A stretch of DNA of 21,144 nucleotides from DATCVR01 sp036566745. Its GTDB lineage: Bacteria; Actinomycetota; Actinomycetes; Jiangellales; Jiangellaceae. Below, piece by piece: positions 15,101-21,144 of the stretch; positions within the stretch are counted from its first letter, which is position 1; each line of letters opens with the position of its first letter. Location of the stretch: NCBI GenBank assembly GCA_036566745.1, contig DATCVR010000052.1, positions 1-21,144 of the forward strand. The letters run 5' to 3'. The notes below the pieces were generated by a model. The model was not told the origin of the DNA. It did no database searches and saw nothing but the letters and a program-made list of their open reading frames with translations. The translations under genes and the position numbers were made by a program.

Positions 15101-15469
15101 GACAGCCACCCTGTCCAGCACCTTCGCCACCAACTCGCCGCATGGGGCGCCGTCCCCGCCGCCGCTCTGCGCGACACTCCGGACGGCGCCCGCATCCTCG
15201 TCGGCGGCCTGGTCACCCATCGCCAGCGCCCGCCCACCGCCGGCGGAGTCGTCTTCCTCAACATCGAGGACGAGACCGGCATGATCAACGTCATCTGCCC
15301 ACCCGGCGTCTGGCAACGCCACAAACGCATCGCCCTCGACTCCTCCATGCTGCTCGTCGCCGGCCGTCTCGAACGTGCCGACGGCGCCACCAACCTCCTC
15401 GCCCAACGCCTCGCCCCCATCCGAGCCGACAACGGCGCGGCCATCATCAGGAGCCGCGACTTCCGCTGA
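12167..15469 (+). CDS. dnaE2: Error-prone DNA polymerase III alpha (DnaE2)
   Basis: This encodes a 1100-residue C-family polymerase of the DnaE2/ImuC group, which inserts nucleotides opposite DNA lesions during SOS mutagenesis, usually with ImuA'/ImuB and the beta clamp. It starts with the DnaE2-typical GWNNPDIPWSEFER. The PHP domain has HCHSAYSFLDG (about 57-67). The palm has the catalytic pair PDIDID (Asp447, Asp449) and the third Asp in DLLGLG (586). Finger and thumb motifs (RPGPIQGG, FQEQMMQLAID, YGFPESHAYSFA) are intact, and a C-terminal OB fold follows (GGLVTHRQRPPTAGG, FLNIEDETGMINVI). The GTG at 12167 follows AGGAGG at a short 4-base spacing; an upstream ATG at 12104 overlaps the promoter and is rejected. 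No imuA'/imuB is in the window. Confidence 0.97.
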   Translation: MGWNNPDIPWSEFERALSWGSGWRSDGEKLPRHPVPQSSSGPPAARTEPEFAWAELHCHSAYSFLDGASEPEALVAEALARGVGAMAITDHDGMYGVVRFAEAARNTELQTIFGAELSLGLSGRQNGVPDPEGRHLLVLARDPEGYARLSGAITTAQMRGGKGRPAYDLDELAAVHDGHWTILTGCRKGLVPAALEAGGPAAAEEELRRLVGMFGHENVFVELIDHDQPLDDARNDALFELAGVVGVKAVASNNVHYAQPGDADLAQVLAATRATNSLEDLAGWLPANGTAHVRSGAEMEARLARFPGVREATVDLAQGCVFDLKLIRPELPDREVPAGHTDASFLRYEVQQGALQRYGPPGPDTQHIYDQLEHELEVIEKLNFPGYFLIVYEIVSYCRDNQILCQGRGSAANSAVCYALGITAVDPIAHNLLFERFLTDARTGPPDIDIDIENGRREKVIQHVYDVYGRERAAQVANVNSYRPRMALRDVARALGYSSGQVDSWSKHIGHHEPLPDDVGIPEMLADLVYRMLRLPRHLSIHSGGMVLCDRPVGQVVPVEWATMPGRSVLQWDKDDCAAAGLVKFDLLGLGMLSALRETFDLLRAHHDLNLELHRIPAEDSAVYDMACDADTIGVFQIESRAQIATLPRLRPRNFYDLVVEIALIRPGPIQGGSVHPYLRRRSEKEPVTYPHPSMESALERTKGVPLFQEQMMQLAIDCAGFNATEADELRQAMSSKRSPERIERLRDRVLSGMAANDIPHDVANDIYGKLFGFASYGFPESHAYSFAYLVYASSWLKRYYPAAFTTALLNNQPMGFYSPQTLVEDARHHGVTIRGVDVNASSDKATLEEHLPVDSDHPHAPTTDQPAIRLGLSTVRGLGADVAAALAAARPFTDIADLVRRVQPRVPLAALEALATAGAFDCFGLDRREALWAVGALAHDRPDQLPGTTPGTDAPALPAMTPIEQTFADLWATGVSPDSHPVQHLRHQLAAWGAVPAAALRDTPDGARILVGGLVTHRQRPPTAGGVVFLNIEDETGMINVICPPGVWQRHKRIALDSSMLLVAGRLERADGATNLLAQRLAPIRADNGAAIIRSRDFR

Positions 15470-15539
15470 TCGTTGATCGCTCCGGGCACCCCGAGCGGCG
15501 TGGCCCTGGCTCACGGGGCGATGGGACAGAATCGGGGGT

Positions 15540-16268
15540 GTGTGCGGACGATATGTGGTGGCGTCGTCGCTGGACGACGTGGCGGTGGAGTTCGAGGCGA
15601 TCATCTCCGATGACCTGGCGCTGTGGGAGCCGTCGTTCAACATCGCCCCCACCGATCAGGTGCCGGTCGTGCTGGAACGCACTGCCGACGACCCCGCGAC
15701 ACCACCACGCCGCGAGGTCCACACCGCCCGCTGGGGACTGGTCCAGCCCTGGGCCGCAGACCTCACCGGCAGCGCCAAGATGATCAACGCCCGCCTCGAG
15801 ACCGCCGCCACCCGCCCCGCCTACCGGGCAGCGCTCGCCAAACGCCGCTGCGTCGTCCCGGCCACCGGCTACTACGAATGGCAGAAGCTCGGCGACGGCC
15901 GCAAACAACCCCACTTCATCCACCCCGCCCACGACGGTCTGATGGCGATGGCCGGGCTCTTCGAATGGTGGCCCAACCCCGATCTCCCGCCCGAGCACCC
16001 CGACCGGTGGACCCTCACCACCACCATCCTCACCACCACACCCACCCCAGCCCTCGCCCCCATCCACGACCGCATGCCCGTTCTGCTCGCCCCCGACCAG
16101 ATCGGCGACTGGCTCGACCGCCGCACCACCGACTCCGCCACGCTGACCGCCGCCCTCGCCCACACCACGCCCACCGTCGCCGCCGGACTCGCCGCCCGCC
16201 CGGTCTCACCAGCCGTCGGACGCGTCGCCACCAACCACCCCGGACTCATCGATCCGATCCCGGCCTGA
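15540..16268 (+). CDS. SOS response-associated peptidase (SRAP, YedK/HMCES)
   Basis: This encodes a 242-residue SRAP protein. In this family the N-terminal Cys2, exposed after Met removal, forms a thiazolidine crosslink with abasic sites in single-stranded DNA, shielding them from cleavage. The sequence begins MCGRY, and the other active-site positions are visible: Asn83 (MINARLET), Glu113 (GYYEW) and His176 (IHDRMP). The substrate-site RCVVPATGYYEW and the NIAPTD strand are standard. It starts at GTG 15540, which is required to place Cys at position 2. It lies 70 bases after dnaE2; no LexA box or clear promoter is seen in that gap, so read-through from the SOS promoter is likely. Pairing it with DnaE2 joins lesion bypass and abasic-site protection. 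Confidence 0.95.
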   Translation: MCGRYVVASSLDDVAVEFEAIISDDLALWEPSFNIAPTDQVPVVLERTADDPATPPRREVHTARWGLVQPWAADLTGSAKMINARLETAATRPAYRAALAKRRCVVPATGYYEWQKLGDGRKQPHFIHPAHDGLMAMAGLFEWWPNPDLPPEHPDRWTLTTTILTTTPTPALAPIHDRMPVLLAPDQIGDWLDRRTTDSATLTAALAHTTPTVAAGLAARPVSPAVGRVATNHPGLIDPIPA

Positions 16269-16360
16269 CGACCCGAACGGAATCCCGATGGGGACGCGCC
16301 ACGCGTGCATGCCGGCGACGCGGTCTGGGTAGGTCGATCGACACCGACGTGGAGGTTCTC

Positions 16361-16918
16361 GTGAACGACAACGCCGTGGCCCGCAGAACTGACCCCACCG
16401 ACACCGGGTTGCTGGGTGTGTATCTCAACGACCACCTGGCCGGTGCCACCGCAGGCCTCGAACTCGCCCGCAGGATGGCGCGCACCCATCGGGCGACGCC
16501 GGTGGGCGCCGCCCTGGACGCTCTGGCACATGACCTCGAGTCCGAGCGAGAGGCCCTGCTGGAGATCATGGAACGCCTGGACGTCCCGGTCCGCCACTAC
16601 AAGGTCTACGGCGCCTGGGTTCTCGAACGCCTCGGCCGCGTCAAGCTCAACGGCCGCCTGCTGAGCCGTTCGCCGCTGAGCTCCCTGCTCGAGTTCGAGG
16701 TGCTGCGCCTCGGCGTCGAGGGGAAGGCGGCCCTGTGGCGGACGATCTGGCACCTCACCGCCCACCGGGACGACTCGACGACGACCCGGCTGGCGGCCCT
16801 GATCACCGCTGCCCGCGAGCAGGCCGAGTTGCTGGAGAAGCTGCGGATGCGAGCCGTCGATGACGCGTTCGTCAGCGGCTCCGCCTCGACGGGCCGAGGC
16901 ACCGCGCCACACCTCTGA
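16361..16918 (+). CDS. Conserved-looking helical protein, unknown function
   Basis: This encodes a 185-residue soluble protein that appears almost entirely alpha-helical. Notable stretches are GLLGVYLNDHLAGATAGLELARR, an amphipathic DLESEREALLEIMERLDVPV, AWVLERLGRVKLNGRLLSRS and LLEFEVLRLGVEGKAALW, ending in TAAREQAELLEKLRMRA. I do not recognise a named domain; similar proteins appear in actinobacteria as uncharacterised, possibly ferritin-like in helix pattern, which is only a guess. The GTG at 16361 has GGAGG (16351-16355) upstream; the frame upstream is a shadow of the SRAP gene. It lies 92 bases after SRAP, so a link to the SOS unit is possible but not shown. Confidence 0.75.
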   Translation: MNDNAVARRTDPTDTGLLGVYLNDHLAGATAGLELARRMARTHRATPVGAALDALAHDLESEREALLEIMERLDVPVRHYKVYGAWVLERLGRVKLNGRLLSRSPLSSLLEFEVLRLGVEGKAALWRTIWHLTAHRDDSTTTRLAALITAAREQAELLEKLRMRAVDDAFVSGSASTGRGTAPHL

Positions 16919-16944
16919 CCGGGCTGGGAGCTCGACCCGGCCGG

Positions 16945-17196
16945 TCAGGAACTCGCGTCGCGGCGCTCGCTGTCAGTGGGCCCGTCCGATGCGGGATGCT
17001 CGACCAGCGCGAGGATCCTGGTGGACATGAACCGCGCCGTGCGGACCGGGACGCCGGTGCGGGTGACCTCGGCCACCTCGACCACCCCGCGCAGGAGGCT
17101 CACCTCGACCCGCCGGCCGGCTCGGGTCGCGATGAGCTCGTAGGTGCGGACGGAGTCGCCCGCGTCGACGACGATCTCGACCCGGTCACCCTTCAT
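16945..17196 (-). CDS. Small protein, unknown function
   Basis: This would be an 83-residue protein with strong GC-rich third positions, which supports coding. It looks like a small beta barrel or sheet: GDRVEIVVDAG, VRTYELIATRAGRRVEVSLLRG, VVEVAEVTRTG, VPVRTARFMSTRILALVEHP. No catalytic motif, Cys or membrane segment is present. No Shine-Dalgarno at a normal distance precedes the ATG. It converges with the helical protein gene (26 bases between stops). Confidence 0.6.
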   Translation of the reverse strand: MKGDRVEIVVDAGDSVRTYELIATRAGRRVEVSLLRGVVEVAEVTRTGVPVRTARFMSTRILALVEHPASDGPTDSERRDASS

Positions 17197-17310
17197 GACG
17201 GCCGCGCCGCGCCGGGCGGCACCCTCCCATCACACACTTACCCCCGCCGTCGCCCGGTCATGCCTCGGCGGCGGCGCGCTCCGGCGCCGAAGCCCGGTCA
17301 CGACACCGCG

Positions 17311-17559
17311 TCAGGACATCGCGTCGACGTGGTCGACCACCCCGATCGCGCCGGTCTGACGAGCGCAGTGGGCACAGCAGAAGACGTCTCCGTCGACCTG
17401 GACACCGTGGCCGATGACCCGGTTCCCGCAGTCGGCACAGACCGGCGCACACACGTGGATCGCGCACTCGAAGCTGTCGAAGGTGTGTTCCACGCCGTCG
17501 GCAGTCCGCAGTGTGAAGGCGCGGTCGTAGTCGTTGCCACACACGTCGCACCTGGCCAT
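17311..17559 (-). CDS. Cys-rich metal-binding protein (metallothionein-like)
   Basis: This encodes an 82-residue protein with nine Cys (4, 7, 32, 37, 41, 44, 61, 62, 65) arranged as CDVC, CADC and CAHC pairs, with nearby His residues, which should bind one or two Zn2+ or similar ions. It matches the pattern of actinobacterial proteins annotated as prokaryotic metallothionein-like, starting MARCDVCGNDYDRAF and containing FDSFECAIH and GNRVIGHG. Whether it stores metal or is a zinc ribbon adaptor is unknown. The ATG at 17559 has GAGGAGG upstream; an upstream ATG at 17583 is rejected. The tandem 20-bp repeats at 17589-17628 lie in its upstream region. Confidence 0.85.
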   Translation of the reverse strand: MARCDVCGNDYDRAFTLRTADGVEHTFDSFECAIHVCAPVCADCGNRVIGHGVQVDGDVFCCAHCARQTGAIGVVDHVDAMS

Positions 17560-17588
17560 CGTCGTCCTCCTCGCGGGCGTCACCCCTT

Positions 17589-17628
17589 GCTGGTCAGATA
17601 CCCACGTGGCTGGTCAGATACCCACGTG
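17589..17628. repeat. Exact tandem 20-bp repeat
   Basis: GCTGGTCAGATACCCACGTG occurs twice head to tail with no spacer. Multiple ~20-bp repeats at element ends are a hallmark of IS21-family insertion sequences, so this may be a solo IS21-like end, but no istA/istB sequence is in the window. It may instead be a regulatory repeat for the gene at 17311-17559, whose start is 30 bases away. Confidence 0.9.
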
Positions 17629-18340
17629 CGCGCTTGTTACTCCGGCCAGGCGACCCGCATCACGGCGGTCTCGCGTCCGGCGACCCGGGATCAGCAGCCG
17701 ACACGACGGCCCTGCGGCGTCGAAGCCAAGAGCATCAGCGGCCCGTCGACAGGTTCGCCACGAGTGCGTCGCTACGCCATTCACTTCCGCACCAGGTACG
17801 GAACGATGCCACAACGCCACCGCGCCGGCTTCCGCTCGCGCGCAAGCTGAACCTGCCTCAACCGGTCTGGACTGGTCGGGAGGCGGCACGCTGCGCAGCC
17901 GAGCTGGCGATCTACCTGGAGCCCACGGTTGACGGTCGCTGATCGGGGGGCGACCCGCGACCGCCGACCGGGGCCTGTGTACCAGGGTTCGCGTGTTCAG
18001 CGCCGGACGAGGCACATGGTCCTTCCCAGGACGATCACGAGAACCCCAGAGCTCCATCGAGCGTCCCGCCCGAAGACACCTCGTGGGTCACGTACACCCG
18101 TATGGCATCTGCCCTATGGGGCCCTGTGATGCCAACTGAACCACTCTTCGTAGCGCAAGTCACTAAAACAGCAAAATTGCCTGACGACTATCTGAAAATA
18201 CGCATGTTATGGACACCGTTGCAGGTGGCCTGGGGTCATCACGACCGCCTTGCGGCCGAAATCCTCCGCGCGAGATGTGCCGTACCGGGGTTGGAGCTCG
18301 CCAGTCATGGACGATGTCAGATCAAGACGTCGGTACGAGC
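17629..18340. other. Gene-free stretch with AT-rich island and hairpin
   Basis: No frame on either strand has convincing protein character. A plus-strand frame through about 17750-17942 (ending LNLPQPVWTGREAARCAAELAIYLEP) has some protein-like look and may be a decayed coding remnant. Around 18103-18134 is a hairpin, TGGCATC-N18-GATGCCA, with a nested GCCC/GGGC pair in its loop. From about 18128 to 18220 the composition drops to roughly 45% GC, far below the surrounding DNA, which suggests foreign or decayed sequence. Confidence 0.5.
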
Positions 18341-18850
18341 TCAGCCGTCGCGGCGCATACAGGTGCGCGGCCACCGGTCGAGCCCGCGGGCGGCCTCCGC
18401 GGCACGGATCGCCCGCAGCCCTGGCGTCAGCTCGGCGTCCTCCAGAAAGCGGAACCCGCACCGCTCGTAGTAGGGGCCGTTCCACGGCACGTCGCGAAAG
18501 GTCGTCAGAGTCAGGCTGCGCCGGCCCTGGCCGATCGACCACGCGGCGACGTGCTCGATCAAGGCGCGCCCGTGCCGGTGGCCGGCGTGGTCGGGATGGA
18601 CGGACACCTGCTCGATGTGACTCGCGCCGTCGACGACGTCGGCGATGAGGTATCCGATGGGGCCATCTCCAGGGTCGACCACCCACGCGCGCCCGGCCGC
18701 GACGTAGCCGTTCAGCGTGTCGGTCGACAGCGGCTCGTCGTCGGCGACGGCGGCCATGCCGAGGCCACGGAAGGCTTCGCCGGCGGCACGTTCGATGTCC
18801 TGCAGCACGGACACGTCGGAGGCGGCTGCCGCGCGGATGAGCGAGGTCAT
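18341..18850 (-). CDS. GNAT-family N-acetyltransferase
   Basis: This encodes a 169-residue GNAT acyltransferase, which transfers acetyl from acetyl-CoA to an amine. It starts IRAAAASDVSVLQDIERAAGEAF. Motif A, with the CoA-pyrophosphate loop, is IEQVSVHPDHAGHRHGRALIEHV (about residues 79-101), where the usual Q/RxxGxG/A appears as HAGHRHG. Motif B is WNGPYYERCGFRFLE (123-137), a strong family signature. The substrate is unknown. ATG 18850 is chosen; the frame upstream has no family similarity. No Shine-Dalgarno is present, but a TAGGGT -10 lies 7 bases upstream, so the mRNA is probably leaderless. Confidence 0.88.
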   Translation of the reverse strand: MTSLIRAAAASDVSVLQDIERAAGEAFRGLGMAAVADDEPLSTDTLNGYVAAGRAWVVDPGDGPIGYLIADVVDGASHIEQVSVHPDHAGHRHGRALIEHVAAWSIGQGRRSLTLTTFRDVPWNGPYYERCGFRFLEDAELTPGLRAIRAAEAARGLDRWPRTCMRRDG

Positions 18851-18857
18851 GACCACG

Positions 18858-18863
18858 ACCCTA
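18858..18863 (-). promoter_or_regulatory. Candidate -10 of a leaderless promoter
   Basis: On the minus strand TAGGGT lies 7 bases before the ATG of the GNAT gene, which lacks a Shine-Dalgarno. Same geometry as at 10314 and 19188. Confidence 0.42.
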
Positions 18864-19187
18864 GACCCGCCGGTGGGCGCGTCGACGCCGGGCAACCTCC
18901 GCAACCGCGACTTCCGGCCACGACACCGCGGACGGCACATCCTGGGTGATCCATGCCCGTTTCATCCCATTGCGCGTACTCTCGAGTTATATGCCTGGCT
19001 GGGCGGCTCGTATGAACCGTCCGCCGTAGGCTCCGGGACGCGTTGGTGGCTGGGTGCCAGCTTCCTCTCCCGATGTGCTGGTCACATGCCAACCGGCCAC
19101 CAACGCCTGCGCCGGTATCGGTGTACGCGCCGGCTCGCCGCCCCCGGCGCATCCGTCCGCCGCGCCTGGCCTGACCACTGGCTCGCC
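18864..19187. other. Intergenic stretch without a gene
   Basis: Divergent region between the GNAT and MBL-fold genes. Apart from core-promoter candidates at its edges, no protein-like frame, RNA gene or clear repeat was found. Confidence 0.5.
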
Positions 19188-19193
19188 TACGCT
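19188..19193 (+). promoter_or_regulatory. Candidate -10 of a leaderless promoter
   Basis: TACGCT lies 8 bases before the ATG of the MBL-fold gene, which has no Shine-Dalgarno. No matching -35 is obvious. Confidence 0.42.
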
Positions 19194-19201
19194 CGTGCAC
19201 C

Positions 19202-19972
19202 ATGCAGCGTCTTCGCCCCGTCAGCTCGCGCGTCCTCGTAGGGACCAGCGAGTTCTGCACCACTACGACCACGGTGGTCGTCGCCGACGACGACAGCTGC
19301 CTCGTCATCGATCCAGCGGTCGGCGTCGACGACATCGTCGTGCTCTGCGCCGATCTCGACGAGCGCGGCCTCACCGTCGCCGCAGGGTTCTCGACCCATC
19401 CGCACTGGGACCACGTGCTGTGGTCGGCGCAGCTCGGCGACGCACCACGGTACGCACCGCTCGAGGCCGTGGACTCCGCCAACGCCCGCCGCGACCGCAT
19501 CGTCGGCCAGGTCGCGGAGTTCGCCCCGGGGCACGATCCGGCGCTCCTCGCTCGGCTCACCGCGCTCCCGGCCGGCACCACTACCGTGCCCTGGGACGGG
19601 CCACGCGTCGAGGTCGTCCAGCATCGAGCCCACGCCCCTGGTCACGCCGCGGTCGTGGTGGTCGACGACGGCGTGCTCGTCGCGGGCGACATGTGCTCCG
19701 ACATCGAGATGCCGCTGCTCGACCTCGACGCCGCCGATCCCGTAGGTGACTACCGGGCGGCCATCGAGCTGTTCGCCGCGCTGGCCGTCGAGCAGGTCGT
19801 GCCAGGGCACGGCGCGGTGGGCGACGCGCGCGAGCTACACCGCCGCCTCGACGCCGACCGCAGGTACCTCGACGCGATCGAGGCCGGCGGTGGCGACGAC
19901 GACCCGCGCCTCACCGAGGACTGGCTGCGCCGCGACCATGCGGCCCAGGTGGCCTTTGCGCGACGCCGCTGA
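19202..19972 (+). CDS. MBL-fold metallo-hydrolase
   Basis: This encodes a 256-residue metallo-beta-lactamase-fold hydrolase. The metal-binding motif THPHWDH (residues 65-71, HxHxDH) is intact. Later metal ligands are visible as HAPGHAAVV, VLVAGDM (the bridging Asp) and VPGHG. The superfamily hydrolyses esters, thioesters, lactones, phosphodiesters and beta-lactams through one or two zinc ions; the C-terminal LDADRRYLDAIEAGG helix is shared with general MBL-fold hydrolases and does not reveal the substrate. No signal peptide is seen, so it is cytoplasmic. It is probably translated from a leaderless mRNA and converges with glyS (28 bases between stops). Confidence 0.9.
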   Translation: MQRLRPVSSRVLVGTSEFCTTTTTVVVADDDSCLVIDPAVGVDDIVVLCADLDERGLTVAAGFSTHPHWDHVLWSAQLGDAPRYAPLEAVDSANARRDRIVGQVAEFAPGHDPALLARLTALPAGTTTVPWDGPRVEVVQHRAHAPGHAAVVVVDDGVLVAGDMCSDIEMPLLDLDAADPVGDYRAAIELFAALAVEQVVPGHGAVGDARELHRRLDADRRYLDAIEAGGGDDDPRLTEDWLRRDHAAQVAFARRR

Positions 19973-20000
19973 CTCGCCCGGCCGGACCAGGACCCGGGGC

Positions 20001-21144
20001 TCAGCCCAGCGCGGTGTCGAGGGCCTGCCAGTCGACGCCCCGCGGGCTGCGCGCGCTGATAGTCGCCAGCAGACCGAGGCGAGCCTGACGCACGGCGGGG
20101 TCGTCGGCCATCACGAGAATGTCGGTGAAGAAGGCGTCGACGGGCTCGACGATGGACTCCGCCTTGGCGGCGAACTCGGCGACGTCGCCGTCGGACCAGT
20201 CCCCCAGCCCGGCGAGCGCATCGGCCAGGCGCTTCTCGGCCGGCTCGCCGAGGACCCCCACGTCGAAGCCCGGCTCGGTGCCCGCAGGCAGGATCCGAGA
20301 GATCCGCTGCAGGGCAGCCACCAGCTGCCGGAACGTGTCGTCGTGGGCTCGCGCCTGGAGCTCGCCCAGCGAGCTGACGGCCCGGCCCGGAGCGTCCGCA
20401 CCCGGCAGCACGGCGTCGACGAAGCCGGCCGGCGCGCCCTCGTCACGCAACTGCTGGGCGAAGCGCCCGACCACGAACTCGTGGGCGGCTGCGATCGCGT
20501 CGTCGGCGACCTCGACCCCCTGGGCCCGCAGCCGCTCGGCCGCGACCTGGAGCCCGTGCGACACGGTGACCGGCGCCAGGCTCGGGAACTCGCGCAGGAT
20601 GCGGACCACGCCCAGGGCCGCGCGACGCAGCCCGAACGGGTCGGAGCTGCCCGTGGGCTTGGCTCCCATGGCGAACATCGCCATGAGCAGGTCGAAACGG
20701 TCGGCCAGGGCCAGCACCGCACCCGGGACCGCCGACGGCAGCGCGTCGCTGGTGTGCCGCGGAAGCTCCATGTCGTACAGCGCCTGGGCCACGGCCTCCG
20801 GCTCGCCGGCCCGCACGGCGTACTCGCGCGCCATGACCCCGGCCAGGCTGGACAGCTCGACCACCATCTGCGACGCCAGGTCGAACTTGGCCAGCGCCGC
20901 GGCCCGGGTCAGCACGGCGGCGTCGTCCGCAGCCAGGCCGACGACCTGCTGCAACACGCCGGCGATCGCGCCGATCCGCGCGGTGCGGTCGGCCATCGAC
21001 CCGACCCGCTCCTCGAAGGTGAGCTTCGCCAGGCCCGCGGCGAACTCCTCGAGCGGCACCGTGAGGTCGGCGCGCCAGAAGAACGCGGCGTCCTCGTAGC
21101 GGGCCCGCAGCACGGCCTCGTTGCCGGCCCGGACCACGTCGTGG
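20001..21144 (-). CDS. glyS: Glycyl-tRNA synthetase beta subunit, 3' part
   Basis: This is the C-terminal ~380 codons of the bacterial-type (alpha2beta2) glycyl-tRNA synthetase beta chain, which helps charge tRNA-Gly. Recognisable segments are VRAGNEAVLRARYEDAAFFW at the window edge, KLTFEERVGSMADR, CKADL-like LAKFDLASQMVVE, LSSLAGVMAREYA, and the highly conserved MGAKPTGSSDPFGLRRAALGVVRILRE. The C-terminal anticodon-binding-like helical domain follows (FFTDILVMADDPAVRQARLGLL). The frame stays open past the right edge, so the start is outside the window; whether it is a separate beta gene or a fused alpha-beta protein cannot be seen. Confidence 0.93.
   Translation of the reverse strand, partial: HDVVRAGNEAVLRARYEDAAFFWRADLTVPLEEFAAGLAKLTFEERVGSMADRTARIGAIAGVLQQVVGLAADDAAVLTRAAALAKFDLASQMVVELSSLAGVMAREYAVRAGEPEAVAQALYDMELPRHTSDALPSAVPGAVLALADRFDLLMAMFAMGAKPTGSSDPFGLRRAALGVVRILREFPSLAPVTVSHGLQVAAERLRAQGVEVADDAIAAAHEFVVGRFAQQLRDEGAPAGFVDAVLPGADAPGRAVSSLGELQARAHDDTFRQLVAALQRISRILPAGTEPGFDVGVLGEPAEKRLADALAGLGDWSDGDVAEFAAKAESIVEPVDAFFTDILVMADDPAVRQARLGLLATISARSPRGVDWQALDTALG

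Noticed and set aside
15872..16912. Long minus-strand open frame (346 codons) opposite SRAP and the helical protein gene
   Set aside because: It is a shadow of two well-supported plus-strand genes; the protein has no family features and high-GC codon bias explains the open frame.
17221..17247. Fourth ECF41 promoter (CATCACA-N16-CGCC)
   Set aside because: The -10 is CGCC rather than CGTC, the TGTCT block is absent and no gene follows on that strand.
17589..17628. CRISPR array
   Set aside because: Only two repeats and no spacer between them; no cas genes.
17614..18057. 147-codon minus-strand frame in the gene-free stretch
   Set aside because: Low-complexity Arg/Pro/Ala composition, no start signals and no recognisable domain.
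18129..18470. Possible short protein starting in the AT-rich island
   Set aside because: Its second half is antisense to the GNAT gene, codon use is unlike the neighbours, and there is no ribosome binding site or family motif.
19977..19998. Terminator between the MBL-fold gene and glyS
   Set aside because: Only a 5-bp CCCGG/CCGGG stem, no T-run.

Overview
The window is high-GC DNA with strong G/C third-position bias, GTG starts mixed with ATG, an actinobacterial-type LexA box and several probable leaderless starts. This points to an actinomycete chromosome (Pseudonocardiales-like is a guess). No rRNA, tRNA or CRISPR array was seen.

Layout. (1) 1-3070 is a scarred mobile-element zone. It holds a transposase pseudogene broken in three frames (28-862), a PQ-loop-like membrane protein (951-1559), a second and internally deleted transposase relic (1651-1923), and an AEC-family transporter (2032-2937). 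Two ~70-bp direct repeats, each containing TGACGCA-N14-TGCGTCA, bracket the second relic and the transporter. (2) 3236-4663 (minus) is a compact operon: ArsR-type repressor, SRPBCC/AHSA1 protein, RibD-C/dihydrofolate-reductase-like protein, with a TTAAC-N6-GTTAA operator candidate. Two more RibD-C-like paralogues follow at 4975-6199 (minus). (3) 6360-10269 is the most interesting block: two ECF41-type sigma factors with fused SnoaL-like C-terminal domains, encoded tail to tail, and three promoter-like sites. One precedes an NAD(P)-binding epimerase/ECF41 operon. The other two are back to back and drive the second ECF41 gene and a DoxX/SnoaL pair. All three sites fit (TG/CC)TCAC(A/G)-N16-CGTC and share the 9-mer TGTCTCGTC.

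(4) 10326-11951 holds an inositol-monophosphatase-like protein that lacks two canonical metal ligands, and a convergent SAM methyltransferase. (5) 12104-16268 is a DNA-damage module: a sigma70-like promoter with a LexA box in its spacer, the error-prone polymerase DnaE2, and a SRAP (YedK/HMCES) protein. (6) 16361-17559 holds three small conserved-looking proteins, one a Cys-rich putative metal binder. (7) 17560-18340 has no convincing gene but contains an exact tandem 20-bp repeat and a locally AT-rich stretch. (8) 18341-21144 holds a GNAT acetyltransferase, an MBL-fold hydrolase and the 3' part of glycyl-tRNA synthetase beta, which runs off the right edge.

The two clear regulatory themes are the ECF41 circuit, where each sigma gene lies behind a candidate ECF41 promoter, and the SOS-controlled translesion/abasic-site module. 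The ArsR operon and the three RibD-C paralogues suggest a small-molecule detoxification or stress neighbourhood, but their substrates cannot be read from sequence.
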